Below are positions 1 through 9,419 of a stretch of DNA of 64,000 nt, piece by piece. Below the pieces are notes generated by a model, which did no database searches, was not told the DNA's origin, and worked only from the letters and a program-made list of their open reading frames with translations. The position numbers and the translations under genes are program-made. Each line of letters begins with the position of its first letter. Positions within the stretch are counted from its first letter, which is position 1. This DNA is from Rhynchopus sp. YZ270_cl-10 (lineage: Eukaryota; Euglenozoa; Diplonemea; Diplonemida; Diplonemidae): NCBI GenBank assembly GCA_964035575.1, contig OZ037871.1:372001-436000 (forward strand), given 5' to 3'.

Positions 1-380
1 TTTTTTTTTTGGTCGCCAAGTTTACATACTGTAGGCAAGAACAGATGTACATACGGGAGGGGGGGCCTTATCCTAGGGGGTTTTGAGCAATCAACAAAAA
101 GTGTGTAGCACGGAGACTGAAATCCGAGACTAAAATAGGGGGAAAAGAATGGGATCCATTCTGGAGGGAAAGTTGGTGATACATTTTTTTTTTTGGTAAG
201 CCGAAAAACGAAGCTAAGTTATGTACAAAAGTTGAAAGATGCAAACACCTCGGCAGGACATATATTGCCGCAGGCATATTGGTTAAAAAATACCACCCCA
301 AAAAAAAACGAAAAAACAAGCTAGAACAGCACAACAAGCTCACATTCGAAGAGACCGTTTTGCCCACAACCAAAAAAAAA

Positions 381-419
381 TTGACTTGAAATACAAACCC
401 CTTTGAGACGGTGTACCTT
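381..419. repeat. Short hairpin repeat, family E, copy 1
   Basis: Core TTGACTTGAAATACAAA, then CCC, a few bases, and GGTGTACCTT. TACA..ACC can pair with GGTGTA. Other copies are at 10331-10368, 48042-48083 and, inside an intron, 10887-10925. All four have the same orientation and lie next to a homopolymer A or T run. Function unknown. Confidence 0.6.
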
Positions 420-440
420 CGTGGTATACACTGGGGGGGG

Positions 441-1689
441 TTAGGGGGAGCCACCAAAGGCGTTTTGCTGTCCAAAACCCATTTTTTTGAAATTTCGGTG
501 AAGAAATCCACTAAAATGGGCGTACCTGGGCGCAAATCGCCCTGGGGATCACCCATATATCCCAATAAACCATCTGACGACCTTAACAGAGCATTTCTTG
601 TCCCAAAAAAATGGGTTTTTTGTGAAAAAACACCCCAAAAATGCGTAACGCTCGCGTAACGCTTGGGGGCCAAAATTTAGCACTTGCCAAGAAATTGCTC
701 CAATCAGACAAAACTCCTTCTAAACACCCGAAAAACACTTCAGTCCACATCTTCTGGGGTCCCGGGGTGGAAATGTATGGTTTTTGGGGCTTTTAGGGGT
801 CCTGTGTGGGTCCCAGGCGTATTTATGAGGGACGGAACCGCTTAAAATGCCCGAAATTACCTCGTTTTTAGGGTGCTTTTTCACCTTAAAAATTCAAAAA
901 AAAGTGCTCAGACAATCACAGAAGTGTCAAAACCCCCTCGGAACTACTCGCCAGACCCCCTGCGGGGTGGAGAATCATATTTGCGATCACTTTTTGGGCT
1001 ATTTTGCCCAAAATAATCACGTGCCTCACTTGTGCCTCACTTGTCCCAAAATGGCCTAAAATACCCTATTTTGGGGCATGTGTAACAAAAGTGTAACATG
1101 GGGTTATTTTGGGCAAAATAGCCCAAAAAGTGATCGCAAATATGATTCTCCACCCCGCAGGGGGTCTGGCGAGTAGTTCCGAGGGGGTTTTGACACTTCT
1201 GTGATTGTCTGAGCACTTTTTTTTGAATTTTTAAGGTGAAAAAGCACCCTAAAAACGAGGTAATTTCGGGCATTTTAAGCGGTTCCGTCCCTCATAAATA
1301 CGCCTGGGACCCACACAGGACCCCTAAAAGCCCCAAAAACCATACATTTCCACCCCGGGACCCCAGAAGATGTGGACTGAAGTGTTTTTCGGGTGTTTAG
1401 AAGGAGTTTTGTCTGATTGGAGCAATTTCTTGGCAAGTGCTAAATTTTGCCCCCAAGCGTTACGCGAGCGTTACGCATTTTTGGGGTGTTTTTTCACAAA
1501 AAACCCATTTTTTTGGGACAAGAAATGCTCTGTTAAGGTCGTCAGGTGGTTTATTGAGATATATGGGTGATCCCCAGGGCGATTTGCGCCCAGGTACGCC
1601 CATTTTAGTGGATTTCTTCACCGAAATTTCAAAAAAATGGTTTTGGACAGCAAGTCCTTAAGGATTTCCTTCTACGTGGCTCCCCCTAC
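441..1689. mobile_element. Large foldback (palindromic) DNA element
   Basis: The two halves are near-identical inverted copies of about 600 bp meeting near 1060-1080. For example, the segment from 847 rightward reappears in reverse complement ending at 1273. The outer ends read TTAGGGGGAGCCAC on the left and, in reverse complement, GTAGGGGGAGCCAC on the right. TGGGGGGGG lies immediately outside both ends (432-440 and 1690-1698) and could be a 9 bp target duplication, though a G run makes the exact boundary uncertain. There is no coding capacity beyond mirrored short ORFs, so it is non-autonomous. The TAGGG termini would fit a hAT or Mutator-type relative; I cannot decide. The arms differ at only a few sites, which suggests youth or arm-to-arm conversion. 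Confidence 0.8.
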
Positions 1690-1842
1690 TGGGGGGGGTG
1701 GTGCATGAAGTCGTACCCATACATCACGAGGTTTATAAGTTTTTTAACTCCCCTCTCGAGCCTCATCTAGTCCCCCTTTTGAAGTTAGCTTTGGAGTGAG
1801 GCTTTGAATCGTGTTGAAGAGAAAAGAGAGAAAGCGTATTTT

Positions 1843-1880
1843 CATCATATGCAATCAATAAATTGATAGTATATGGCCGA
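1843..1880. repeat. AT-rich palindrome, family G, copy 1 (degenerate)
   Basis: Contains CATATGCAATCAATAAATTG followed by ATAGTATATG. It is a degenerate copy of the palindrome at 15950-15987; a third copy is at 38956-38989. The constant part is ATCAATAAATTGATAG with CATATG arms. Confidence 0.55.
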
Positions 1881-1961
1881 TCAACAAAAAAATGTTCCCA
1901 TCTTTCTTTTAGAAAAGAGAGAGAAAACAAAAAAAAAAGGGAACTTTTTTTGAAGGTGAAC

Positions 1962-2030
1962 TGTAGTTGTTGATGCAGGCACCTCCGACTGACCCACGTA
2001 CGATGCCAGCCATCCGGATGAAAGTATAAA
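1962..2030. repeat. Short repeat, family D (tRNA-like box A), copy 1
   Basis: Shares GCAGGCACCTCCGACTGACC, then CACGTACGATGCCAGCC and CGGATGAAAG, with 3580-3645, 47558-47620 and 60133-60197. On the minus strand it contains TGGGTCAGTCGG, which matches the tRNA A-box pattern at all but one position. No B-box is recognised, so a tRNA-derived SINE is only a suggestion. Similarity with the 47 kb copy continues downstream through ACAACAG and AAAAA. Confidence 0.6.
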
Positions 2031-2099
2031 GTACCCTGTGGCCTACAACAGTAGATGTAAAAAAGGTAAATGACTAAGCGCAGAGCCAAAAAAAAAAAA

Positions 2100-2620
2100 A
2101 ACTAAAACCAACATTTTTGCCACTTGCTTTGTCCTCACTGATCTACTACTGTGTCTTTTTTTCGTTGACCGCAGCCATTTTAGGAAGCCTTTTAGACTCT
2201 CTTACCTTGGGTGGCGGACGTGATAATTGAGTGAGGGGGGATGATTCAAAGATAGCGTGAGGACAATTTTACCGTTGGCTAATCATGTTCAGTTTCTAAT
2301 AACACTGCAAAAAAATACGGTTTGTAATACAGTACAAAAAAAAAATGCAAAAAAAGCTGAGAACAGTTGCTCATGATAACCTTCGGGCCTACTTTTGTCA
2401 GCTTGTAGGGGGGAAAATTCGTAAATGAACACAGTTCGTCTATAATTTCGAATCAAAGAGGAATGAAGCTGTATTCAGGATGGCAATTATACTATTTCAT
2501 CAATAATAAGCATCTCGTGTAGCCGCCTCAAAAAGGGAATGGAAAGACTGCAATGACGTGGCTTTTTGCGTGGTACAATCCGGATCGCACACAACAAATA
2601 ACCATGACAAAAGACGCAAA
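2100..2620. other. Intergenic DNA, no gene recognised
   Basis: AT-rich with poly-A tracts. The ORFs here are short and composition-driven; I see no conserved protein. Confidence 0.5.
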
Positions 2621-2668
2621 AGATTATAAGATGAACCTAAGCGTTTCTGTGCTTGGTCACCTTTTAAA
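2621..2668. repeat. Hairpin repeat, family A variant
   Basis: ATTATAAGATGAACCTAAGC, a variant loop TTTCT, then GTGCTTGGTCACCTT. Stem CTAAGC/GCTTGG keeps pairing through a G-T pair. Same orientation as the 4073, 20645 and 53612 copies. Confidence 0.65.
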
Positions 2669-2806
2669 AAGAGTACTGCGAGATTTAGTTCAGATACTTT
2701 CAAAACCAAAGCAGAAAGTATTGAGAGTGTGGAACACAGTACCCTTACCCCCAACCCCCAGCAAGATATTAAAACTCTGGGGGCAGTAAGCAACCCTAAC
2801 AAAAAG

Positions 2807-3134
2807 AATAGTCGCAGAGTTAAGAGTAAGGGAAATGGGGGGAATTTGAAAATGTTTTTTTTTGAAAACTTGGTTGTATTAGTGTAGCCACCCTAGAGTG
2901 TGCTCCACTATATATTTTTTTGTTATAGCTTGTACTCTTTTTGTTTTTGCTATTTTGTGTTTGCGTTTGCTTAGCTTTTTAGATCCTTAACCAAAGCGAT
3001 GTGCGAACTTTAATGTAGTTTCCGGCTTACTCTGTCGCAGGTGGTTTTAAGGGAACTTTTACTGCTTTTTCAAAAAAAAAATAAAAAAAAGGGGGAAATA
3101 GTCGCAGAGTTAAGAGTAAGGGAAAAGGGGGGAA
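2807..3134. repeat. Insertion of a family F repeat flanked by 38 bp direct repeats
   Basis: The 38 bp segment beginning AATAGTCGCAGAGTTAAGAG occurs at 2807-2844 and 3097-3134, differing at one base. Between them lie a family F core (2864-2912; GAAAACTTGGTTGTATTAGT onward, identical to 47341-47389) and about 180 bp of AT-rich DNA, bounded by complementary T-run/GAAAA and TTTTC/A-run ends. The direct repeats are too long for most transposon target duplications. A local tandem duplication around the insert is equally possible. Confidence 0.55.
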
Positions 3135-3139
3135 GACAA

Positions 3140-3579
3140 AAAAGAGAGAAAAGGAAGCTGAGAAAGAAGAAAGATTTAGATTCATATACTTTTCAGTTCA
3201 CAGAATTGAAAAGTATTTGAAGAGGGTCAACACAAAATTGCACCCCTTTCTTTTGAAAGAACGACAAAAGACATCGATACAAAACGAACCCCCCTTCCAC
3301 ACTGTGGTTTCCGTTTGCACACTTTGTTTCGGGGGGGAGAGAGGGGGTAAACAAATAGTCGGATTGAACAACGCCCCTACCCAAATGGCCGAGGGTGTCA
3401 AAGTGTATTGAATAAAAAAAAAAGGACCAAAAAAATTGATAAATGTGCTTTTCTCGTGGACACACATTTCACAAAAAAAGAAGAGTCGGGCCATACTAAA
3501 TTCGACGGCGCAATGCTGCTAACAAAACACCTTAAAGGGGGCCCACAAGAACATTGCATCTTACGGGTACAACCTTACA
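3140..3579. other. Intergenic DNA, no gene recognised
   Basis: Mixed AT-rich DNA. Several overlapping short ORFs on both strands show no recognisable family and look like chance. Confidence 0.45.
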
Positions 3580-3645
3580 GTGAAGTTATTAATGCAGGCA
3601 CCTCCCAAATGACCTACGTACGATGCCAGCCATCGGATGAAAGCT
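3580..3645. repeat. Short repeat, family D, copy 2
   Basis: TGAAGTTATTAATGCAGGCA onward, with CTACGTACGATGCCAGCC and CGGATGAAAG. A small internal change relative to copy 1 (CAAATGACC for CGACTGACC). Same orientation as the other three copies. Confidence 0.6.
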
Positions 3646-3760
3646 GTAATTAAATGCACAGAGTATACACTTAGCACGTTGCAATTCCGACAAAGGGGGG
3701 TCCTCTGCTTGATGCTGTCCCACAAAGAGGAGCAAAAGGCGAGAGAATGAGATAGGGAAG

Positions 3761-3805
3761 GGGGGAGGGGATGGGAGGGGATGGGAGGGGATGGGAGGGG
3801 GGGAG
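3761..3805. repeat. G-rich 10 bp minisatellite
   Basis: Three exact tandem copies of ATGGGAGGGG with further G runs on both sides. The plus strand could form a G-quadruplex. Confidence 0.7.
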
Positions 3806-4072
3806 TCCGAAAGTGTGAAAGGGACGTGGTACATTGTGTGGAGGCTCAAGTTGCTTCAAATGGCATTGGGCCGTCTTCTCGCTCGCAGGTCCTAACGACG
3901 TTATCCCCTTTCCCGTCCGTCCTTTTCCCCTTCAGCTTTACTCAAGCATTTGCAAATAAAAGGGGGGATGTGGGCAAAATCGCGTATTCGCTGTTTAAAA
4001 AAGAACCCCTATCCCCTATACTCGCCATTCTTTCGCCCCCCTGCCTTATATCACCCCCCCAAAAAAAAAGAA

Positions 4073-4200
4073 AAGTTTATAAGATGATCCTAAGCCTCTC
4101 GTGCTTAGTCACCTTATCATATTCGTTATCGCACAGCTTCAGCTGCGCTGGCTTCTACAAGTTTGTTGTCAGGGATGATGTCATTTCCCCAAAAAATAAT
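4073..4200. repeat. Hairpin repeat, family A, composite two-hairpin copy
   Basis: First hairpin 4077-4117: TAAGATGATCCTAAGC, loop CTCTCGT, then GCTTAGTCACCTTA. A second hairpin at 4172-4190 (GGGATGA...TCATTTCCC) matches the distal hairpins in the copies at 20131 and 62166. It ends in an A-rich AAT run that reaches the stop codon of the minus-strand phosphatase gene at 4211, so on that strand it begins the 3' UTR. Either a SINE-like element or a transcript processing element. Confidence 0.65.
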
Positions 4201-4210
4201 AATAATAAAA

Positions 4211-6859
4211 TCACCCATCCTCCTCAAGGTCAGCAGTTCCAAACCGCATTTGCTCCAACCGTGTTGCTAGCTCTTCTACTTTTTGGGTGAGTTCGATGCA
4301 TTCTGGGTCGTTTGCGAGGAGATCGCTAGCACTTGTAACATTCATGTCAAGACAACCCAACGTAAACTTTGAACTGACCGGACGATGGTCCGATATCAAC
4401 ACCGGATGCGACGTATAGGACTCTATATCAGGCGTCAACACATTCATATGCAAGGTGTCCGAGCCCCCTTTATACTTCCGCGAAGGGCTCACCGCCTCTG
4501 GTGTCGGCGCAAGCGCCTCTGGCGCAGAGTCGACCACCGCCACTTCATTCAAATGCGGAAACGCATGCCCCGTAAACCCACCGTTCCCTGGAGACAGCGC
4601 ACTGTACAGCCCCACACCCCCACCACCCCCACCACCATGCCCACCCCCACGCACCGGGCTCGGCGAGCCACACAATGGAATAGGCGAAGCACCACTATGC
4701 TCACCTTCGCCAAGCGCATACCGATCCCCCAGGGTACGCGGTTTGCTTCTCGCAGAGGCCATTAAAAAGGAGGGGTTGTTGCCGCTGTTGTTTTGCAGCA
4801 GGCTTCCTGCAAAGGGGGGGCTGTGGTCGGACCTTGCTGTTAAACCTAACCGAAACGATGATGCATCTTCACACGAATAGAACGACCCTACTTGGTATAC
4901 CGAGGAATATGCCATGGGGACAGCCTTCGAAGAGCTGCCCTTTGTATGTGTAGAAGAGTTCTGTGGTGCAGGAGGAAATGACGCCTGAGGTCTTGTCAAA
5001 TAAAGCACTCTATCGGTCCAGGAGGGCGCCCTTTGTTTGGAAGAGGTATCATAGATGTGGGTGCCCGGATCGAATTTGTAGGTAGGGGGAAAGCATATGG
5101 CAGATTCTTCGAAGCCACCGAAGGCGGTAGATGTGGCTAGGGTTTGGCGGAGTTGGTCGTATTGAAGGAGCTCTGTTAGTTCCCCTTTTGCGACCATAGA
5201 ACGGACCGTTGTGTTCGGGATATTCCACAACCGGTAGTTCAAATCGCCAAACCAAAAGACATAGTCAAAATTATGCACAATGCACTCCTCATCTAAGGGA
5301 TCATCCTCCATGGTGGCGGTGTACTGTCTGGGGGAGAGGATGGGCTCGTCTATAGAGTCGTTGCTGCTTGAGGTCGCATCGTTGCCACCCATATTCGATG
5401 CTACCGATTGATTCGCTGCAACCGAAATTGAGAGTGCGGAGGCTCCAATACCGCTCATTGCGTGGCGTCTATCGAGCTCCATGCTTTCCCGAATCTCTTC
5501 CTTCACTAAAACTGCTACCGGAGCGGGAAGGAGCGCTAATAGCTGGAATAAACATTGCCCAAAATCTTGCCCTGCTGAATGGTTAGAAGGAGACGACGAG
5601 GACGATCCTGCCAGCACCTCTTCCGCATGCCCAAACGCAGACAGCTGCGAAGGGAATGGGTGTGCCTGAGAATAGGCACGGTAACTCCCCCCGGTTCCGG
5701 TTCCTCCCCCCGGGAGGGAATGTTCGAGGTGACTCATGCTGTATGAGGAGCGAGAGAGATCGCGGGTTTCTGCGTCCATCATTAAGGATTTGTTGAAGAT
5801 GAGGTCCATGGGGTCGTCGGCGTGTGGAGGGAGGGGGAAGCGGAGTTCGGAGATGATGCGTTCGTAGCCGCGGTTTCGTTTGCGAAGCTTTTCGGTGTGC
5901 GCATCGAGGTGGGTGTTGAGAAAAAGAATTCGTCGGCCTCCGACAGTCAGCCGCACCCCGACACCTCCTTTATTCGCAAGGCCTCTCTCCCCGATGCGGA
6001 CCACGGCAGAGCTGATGTTGACACATCTTGCTGCGGTAGCTTCCTTCGCGAACACCACTAAAAGAAGCCCGCTCATGCTGATACTGTGTACCTTGGCGTA
6101 GTCGGCATGCTGTTCCAGCTGGCTTGCGATAAACCCCTCCCATACCCTCGCCTTTGCAGGGAACTCCTCCAAGACTATAGACCCTGCAGACATATCCACT
6201 TCCTGTAGTCCAACTGCAACGATGTCGACATATTCTTTGCTGTTTGGGTCTTTTAGTGAAAGAAGCCATGATCGGTAGTGTGGTGACGACCTCGGAATTT
6301 TTTCTCCAACATTAAATGTTGCGATTGACACCGTCAAATCACAATGCCCCGCAAACGCTGTCGCACCTTCTCCTAGGACCTCGTTGATCCGCTCCCTAAG
6401 CCGTTCTTTCGCGTGGGTAAGACGGAGGGTTTGCTCTGCGATAGGATCGTCTTCGTCTTCTGCTCCTTTAACGGAGTCTTCATCGCTTTCGACTACATCC
6501 CCTCCACGCCATTCTACATGCATTTCTGAAGCAAGAAGGTGCTTCGGTGTAGAGGCTGTAGGGGTCACGCAAGCAGAAACAGACATGGAAGATGCAGTGC
6601 GTCGTTGTTGCGGTGAAAGTGGTGGCGCATCCACCTGAGGTGATCCTCCCAATTCAGGGCTAGACGGAGTATCATAAGACAGCTGTGGAGGTGGGGGTGG
6701 TGTCACGGACGACCCCACCAGCCTCCCGCCAGACCCAGACCCAGAACCCGCCCCGGGGCCGTCCTCTGCAACTCCCATAGGTTCATGGTGGACCACAACC
6801 TCTCGTTTGGCAGGTGTCTCCTTCTTCCCTTTAAACAGCCATGAGAGCACACCCGGCAT
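4211..6859 (-). CDS. Inositol polyphosphate 5-phosphatase (IPPc domain), 882 aa
   Basis: Expected to remove the 5-phosphate from phosphoinositides or soluble inositol phosphates at the cytosolic face of membranes. The IPPc domain starts near residue 175 (ATFNVGEKIP) and carries GLQEVD near 215, NTHLDAH near 314, FWFGDLNYRLW near 534, RAPSWTDRVLY near 609 and SDHRPVSSKF near 821. The two signature motifs, WxGDxNYR and PSWTDRVL, are intact, so catalysis is likely. Low-complexity inserts rich in Ser, Gly and Pro split the domain (about 355-510 and 625-800), making it much longer than the usual ~320 residues. The N-terminus is disordered; the C-terminus is a short predicted coiled coil. No SAC, RhoGAP or membrane segment is seen, so the subfamily is open. 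The start has TTTTTTCTAG just upstream. The stop abuts a hairpin repeat. Confidence 0.93.
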   Translation of the reverse strand: MPGVLSWLFKGKKETPAKREVVVHHEPMGVAEDGPGAGSGSGSGGRLVGSSVTPPPPPQLSYDTPSSPELGGSPQVDAPPLSPQQRRTASSMSVSACVTPTASTPKHLLASEMHVEWRGGDVVESDEDSVKGAEDEDDPIAEQTLRLTHAKERLRERINEVLGEGATAFAGHCDLTVSIATFNVGEKIPRSSPHYRSWLLSLKDPNSKEYVDIVAVGLQEVDMSAGSIVLEEFPAKARVWEGFIASQLEQHADYAKVHSISMSGLLLVVFAKEATAARCVNISSAVVRIGERGLANKGGVGVRLTVGGRRILFLNTHLDAHTEKLRKRNRGYERIISELRFPLPPHADDPMDLIFNKSLMMDAETRDLSRSSYSMSHLEHSLPGGGTGTGGSYRAYSQAHPFPSQLSAFGHAEEVLAGSSSSSPSNHSAGQDFGQCLFQLLALLPAPVAVLVKEEIRESMELDRRHAMSGIGASALSISVAANQSVASNMGGNDATSSSNDSIDEPILSPRQYTATMEDDPLDEECIVHNFDYVFWFGDLNYRLWNIPNTTVRSMVAKGELTELLQYDQLRQTLATSTAFGGFEESAICFPPTYKFDPGTHIYDTSSKQRAPSWTDRVLYLTRPQASFPPAPQNSSTHTKGSSSKAVPMAYSSVYQVGSFYSCEDASSFRLGLTARSDHSPPFAGSLLQNNSGNNPSFLMASARSKPRTLGDRYALGEGEHSGASPIPLCGSPSPVRGGGHGGGGGGGVGLYSALSPGNGGFTGHAFPHLNEVAVVDSAPEALAPTPEAVSPSRKYKGGSDTLHMNVLTPDIESYTSHPVLISDHRPVSSKFTLGCLDMNVTSASDLLANDPECIELTQKVEELATRLEQMRFGTADLEEDG

Positions 6860-7378
6860 TTTCTAGAAAAAATGAAGATTTTTTTTTTTTGAGGATTATT
6901 CGTTCATTGAGGGGGGTGAAAGTAGCAAAAGGGGGGAAAGAGATGTCTCCAGTGAGAGCTTTTGTGTACCCTGGTGTGGTGAAAATGATTAAGATGTTTT
7001 ATCCATAAGTGTGAAGCTTTACTTGCCTCGCCCCACTCAAAAGTGCGTGGAGAGGTGGTATAAAAAATTTATTTTCACCGTTTTTTTTTTCACCCGTCTT
7101 ACCTTGGACATGTGTGCAGAAGATCCGCAGTTCAAGCTCTTTACGAACAGGGCACCAGCGCCGTCATGATGGATCACATGGGCTGGAAGTCCCAAGATGG
7201 TGAACCACTACGCCCGCACGAGTACAAAGACCAAGTCCGAAGTTGCAGGGAAGCTCACAGGCGCCGAAGAACCTGTCACACTGCTATTTTTCACAGACAG
7301 AGCGCATAGAGCGAGGGCCAAGATCGCCCAGCAGAGGGACCAGGGGCTTGTCATGTACGACGGTAGTACTTGGCAAAA

Positions 7379-7433
7379 CTCCCACTCCTCCAGGTCTTCT
7401 CAGACCTCACTGAGAGACCTGGGGGAGTGGGAG
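7379..7433. other. Strong 55-nt hairpin
   Basis: CTCCCACTCCTCCAGGTCT pairs with AGACCTGGGGGAGTGGGAG at one mismatch. The interior CTCAG...CTGAG extends the stem, leaving a loop of about 6 nt. Size and perfection resemble a small-RNA precursor or a processing signal. It stands 17 bp before a family A hairpin. Confidence 0.7.
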
Positions 7434-7450
7434 AAAGAACGGGAAGAAGG

Positions 7451-7480
7451 ATTATAAGATGATACTAAGCCTCTCATGAT
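7451..7480. repeat. Hairpin repeat, family A, partial copy
   Basis: ATTATAAGATGATACTAAGC then CTCTCATGAT. The first stem arm and loop are kept; the distal arm is lost. Confidence 0.55.
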
Positions 7481-7839
7481 GAGGGTGCATCTGGATGGAG
7501 GCATGAGGAGGAGATGGCAGATGGTGGGAAAGAGATTTTTTTTGGATCCTAAGGAATTTGCAGAGACGGTAAAGTTTGTTGAGGAAAGGTACCGCAAGGC
7601 TTGCCCCATTCTTCTGGGAAATGTGGCGGATGAGAGGCAAGAAAAAGCTCAACTGAAAGAACTGAAAGTGCTCAAATGGGCCTTCTTTAAACTCCCTCCC
7701 TTAACTAAACTGAAACACCGCCAACCTGGTGTGATCTGCGTGGAACTGGCCATTGATTTGGAAATTTTGCAAAAAAAAAAAAAAAAAAAAAAAAAATCGC
7801 AAAATATACTCCAGTCTACCTCTACTATTAGAGAGTAGA

Positions 7840-8366
7840 GCCTCCACTTCTTGTATCCATCCCGGTATGGGAGAGCATTGATCATGCCAAAGCCCATTCG
7901 CCATAGGGCGTGCAGGAGCATTGGTGTGAGAGGAGAGGTGCTATTGTTTGTATTGACAATCAGTCCGAGGGGGGAGCTATTTTTTTTTTTTTTGACAACA
8001 ATTGGTGAATATGATATTCACCGTTTGTGCAGCCTTTAGATTAGATGTAACTATTTTAGGAAAAATTTTGTACCATGCCGTTTTTTTGTTAGAATGTTTC
8101 GGCGTCAAAAACCATCCCCTTTCACAGCAAAAAATTGTACCAAAACAAAAGCGATTCCAAGAAGAAAAAGCGTTAGTTGCTGACACAGTCACCACCACCA
8201 CCACCCTCCGATCCACTGTACGAAGCCGACCTCTAACCTTTGAGACATCCCTACTCTCCCACCTACCGCTCAATACAAAACGGGATAATTAAAACACAAG
8301 GGAGCAACATAGGGCACAACACCTGAACCAAGCGACAAGAATTTTTTTTTCTCCCCCATTGTTTCT
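7840..8366. other. Intergenic DNA, no gene recognised
   Basis: No conserved ORF. It forms the 3' flank of the minus-strand gene ending at 8367. Confidence 0.4.
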
Positions 8367-9419
8367 TCACATCACGGCGCATTCTTTAATCTTCTTCTTT
8401 GCCTCCTTTTCCTCTCCAGGAGCGGGGTTGGTGTATCGAAGCGCCTCCGCCGCAACCCAGGCAGGCAGCCCTGTGGTCGTGGTTGCGACCACACCTTCTC
8501 CTGAAGCCACTAGGTCTGCAAGCTTGGATGCGTTGTTAAGCACTTTGCGGGTCACTAATGAATAGAGTGCCAGCCTCTTTGTGGGGTCTGCGGTTGAAAT
8601 GTTTGGGTTCGGTATTTGCGCCAATGAAAGCATCGAATCAAGACTGCGTGCAACGGTCCACTCCTTATCCACAAACACATACGCCCCCTTCACCACATCC
8701 CCAACCACAAAGAACAACGCCAGCTGCAGCCGCTTCTCAAACCTAATCGCCTTTTGATCTCCAAAAGGCTGGAATTTTTTGTTCGCAAAACGCACCTCAG
8801 CAAGCCACACCCCCCCAGGAGGCACTTCAGGCGACCCTTCTGCAATGTCCCCTACACTAGGCACCATCACCTCAGGTTCCGCTTCTGGAACCTCTGGAAT
8901 GGGGGGAATATTTTGCTCCTCTACCTCATTTTTGGTTTCCATGGTAATTTTTGCTTTCGGATAAAATGCTGGCAAATCTCCGAAAGAAAGGACAATTTCC
9001 TCATGCAGGGTCAGTGGTGGTACGATATTACGCAATTCACTGTTATCAGGAAGGCGTTGATGAGTGCTTAACCGGATGAGCGAGGCTGGGGGGCGGTCCT
9101 GTGTACAGAGTGTCCCGAGGTTGAGCATAGCGATAAGGCGGTCTTTGAGGACTCCAACGATGGTTTCGTGCGTGACGAACATATGGCAGGGTGGGGTCAT
9201 CGCCTCTGCAGGGAAGTACAACAGCATGAACACCCGCAGCTCGTACTCAAGGTGCTTCTTCCCGCAGGACCCTGCGCGTGTGTTGCTTGCCTTCTTTCGC
9301 AGTGCTTTATACTCCTCAATAGGCTCAGTCAACGTCCCCACAGCAGCACCCGCCATAGAACGGTCCTCTCCTTTGGCCTCCTGCCGCCAAGACTCAACGC
9401 TACTGTATTGAGACGTCAT
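8367..9419 (-). CDS. Tandem ubiquitin-like protein with C-terminal CaaX box (ZFAND1-like UBL)
   Basis: 350 aa. Two similar ubiquitin-like segments can be read. The first is at about residues 55-150 (MFVTHETIVGVLKDRL ... LIRLSTHQRLPDN ... LHEEIVLSF). The second is at about 205-325 (FVDKEWTVARSLDSMLSLAQ ... KRLALYSLVTRKVL). The second resembles the ubiquitin-like C-terminal domain of ZFAND1/Cuz1, a Cdc48/proteasome cofactor. No AN1 zinc finger is present, so a direct functional transfer is not justified. The last four residues, CAVM, form a CaaX box preceded by a lysine-rich stretch, predicting prenylation and membrane attachment. A proline- and acid-rich linker joins the modules. The start is preceded on the minus strand by CATCTTAACAG. 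UBL assignment moderate; CaaX seen directly. Confidence 0.88.
   Translation of the reverse strand: MTSQYSSVESWRQEAKGEDRSMAGAAVGTLTEPIEEYKALRKKASNTRAGSCGKKHLEYELRVFMLLYFPAEAMTPPCHMFVTHETIVGVLKDRLIAMLNLGTLCTQDRPPASLIRLSTHQRLPDNSELRNIVPPLTLHEEIVLSFGDLPAFYPKAKITMETKNEVEEQNIPPIPEVPEAEPEVMVPSVGDIAEGSPEVPPGGVWLAEVRFANKKFQPFGDQKAIRFEKRLQLALFFVVGDVVKGAYVFVDKEWTVARSLDSMLSLAQIPNPNISTADPTKRLALYSLVTRKVLNNASKLADLVASGEGVVATTTTGLPAWVAAEALRYTNPAPGEEKEAKKKIKECAVM

Larger units (their letters stand above)
7112..7838 (+). pseudogene. Possible decayed or spliced plus-strand coding segments
   Basis: Three overlapping ORFs (7112-7309, 7197-7457, 7476-7838) have a more gene-like composition than surrounding DNA, for example FAETVKFVEERYRKACPILL within the last one. 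I recognise no family. They lie in different frames and are separated by a strong hairpin (7379-7433) and a family A hairpin (7451-7480). The last runs into a poly-A tract at 7771-7796. A TATA-like GGTATAAAAAATTTATT lies near 7055. Either a small unrecognised gene with introns, remnants, or chance. Confidence 0.22.

Noticed and set aside
7197-7457. Ribosomal protein uL4 from the string STKTKSEVAGK
   Set aside because: Only about ten residues resemble uL4 (STKTRGEV). The rest lacks the basic GTGRARAG region.
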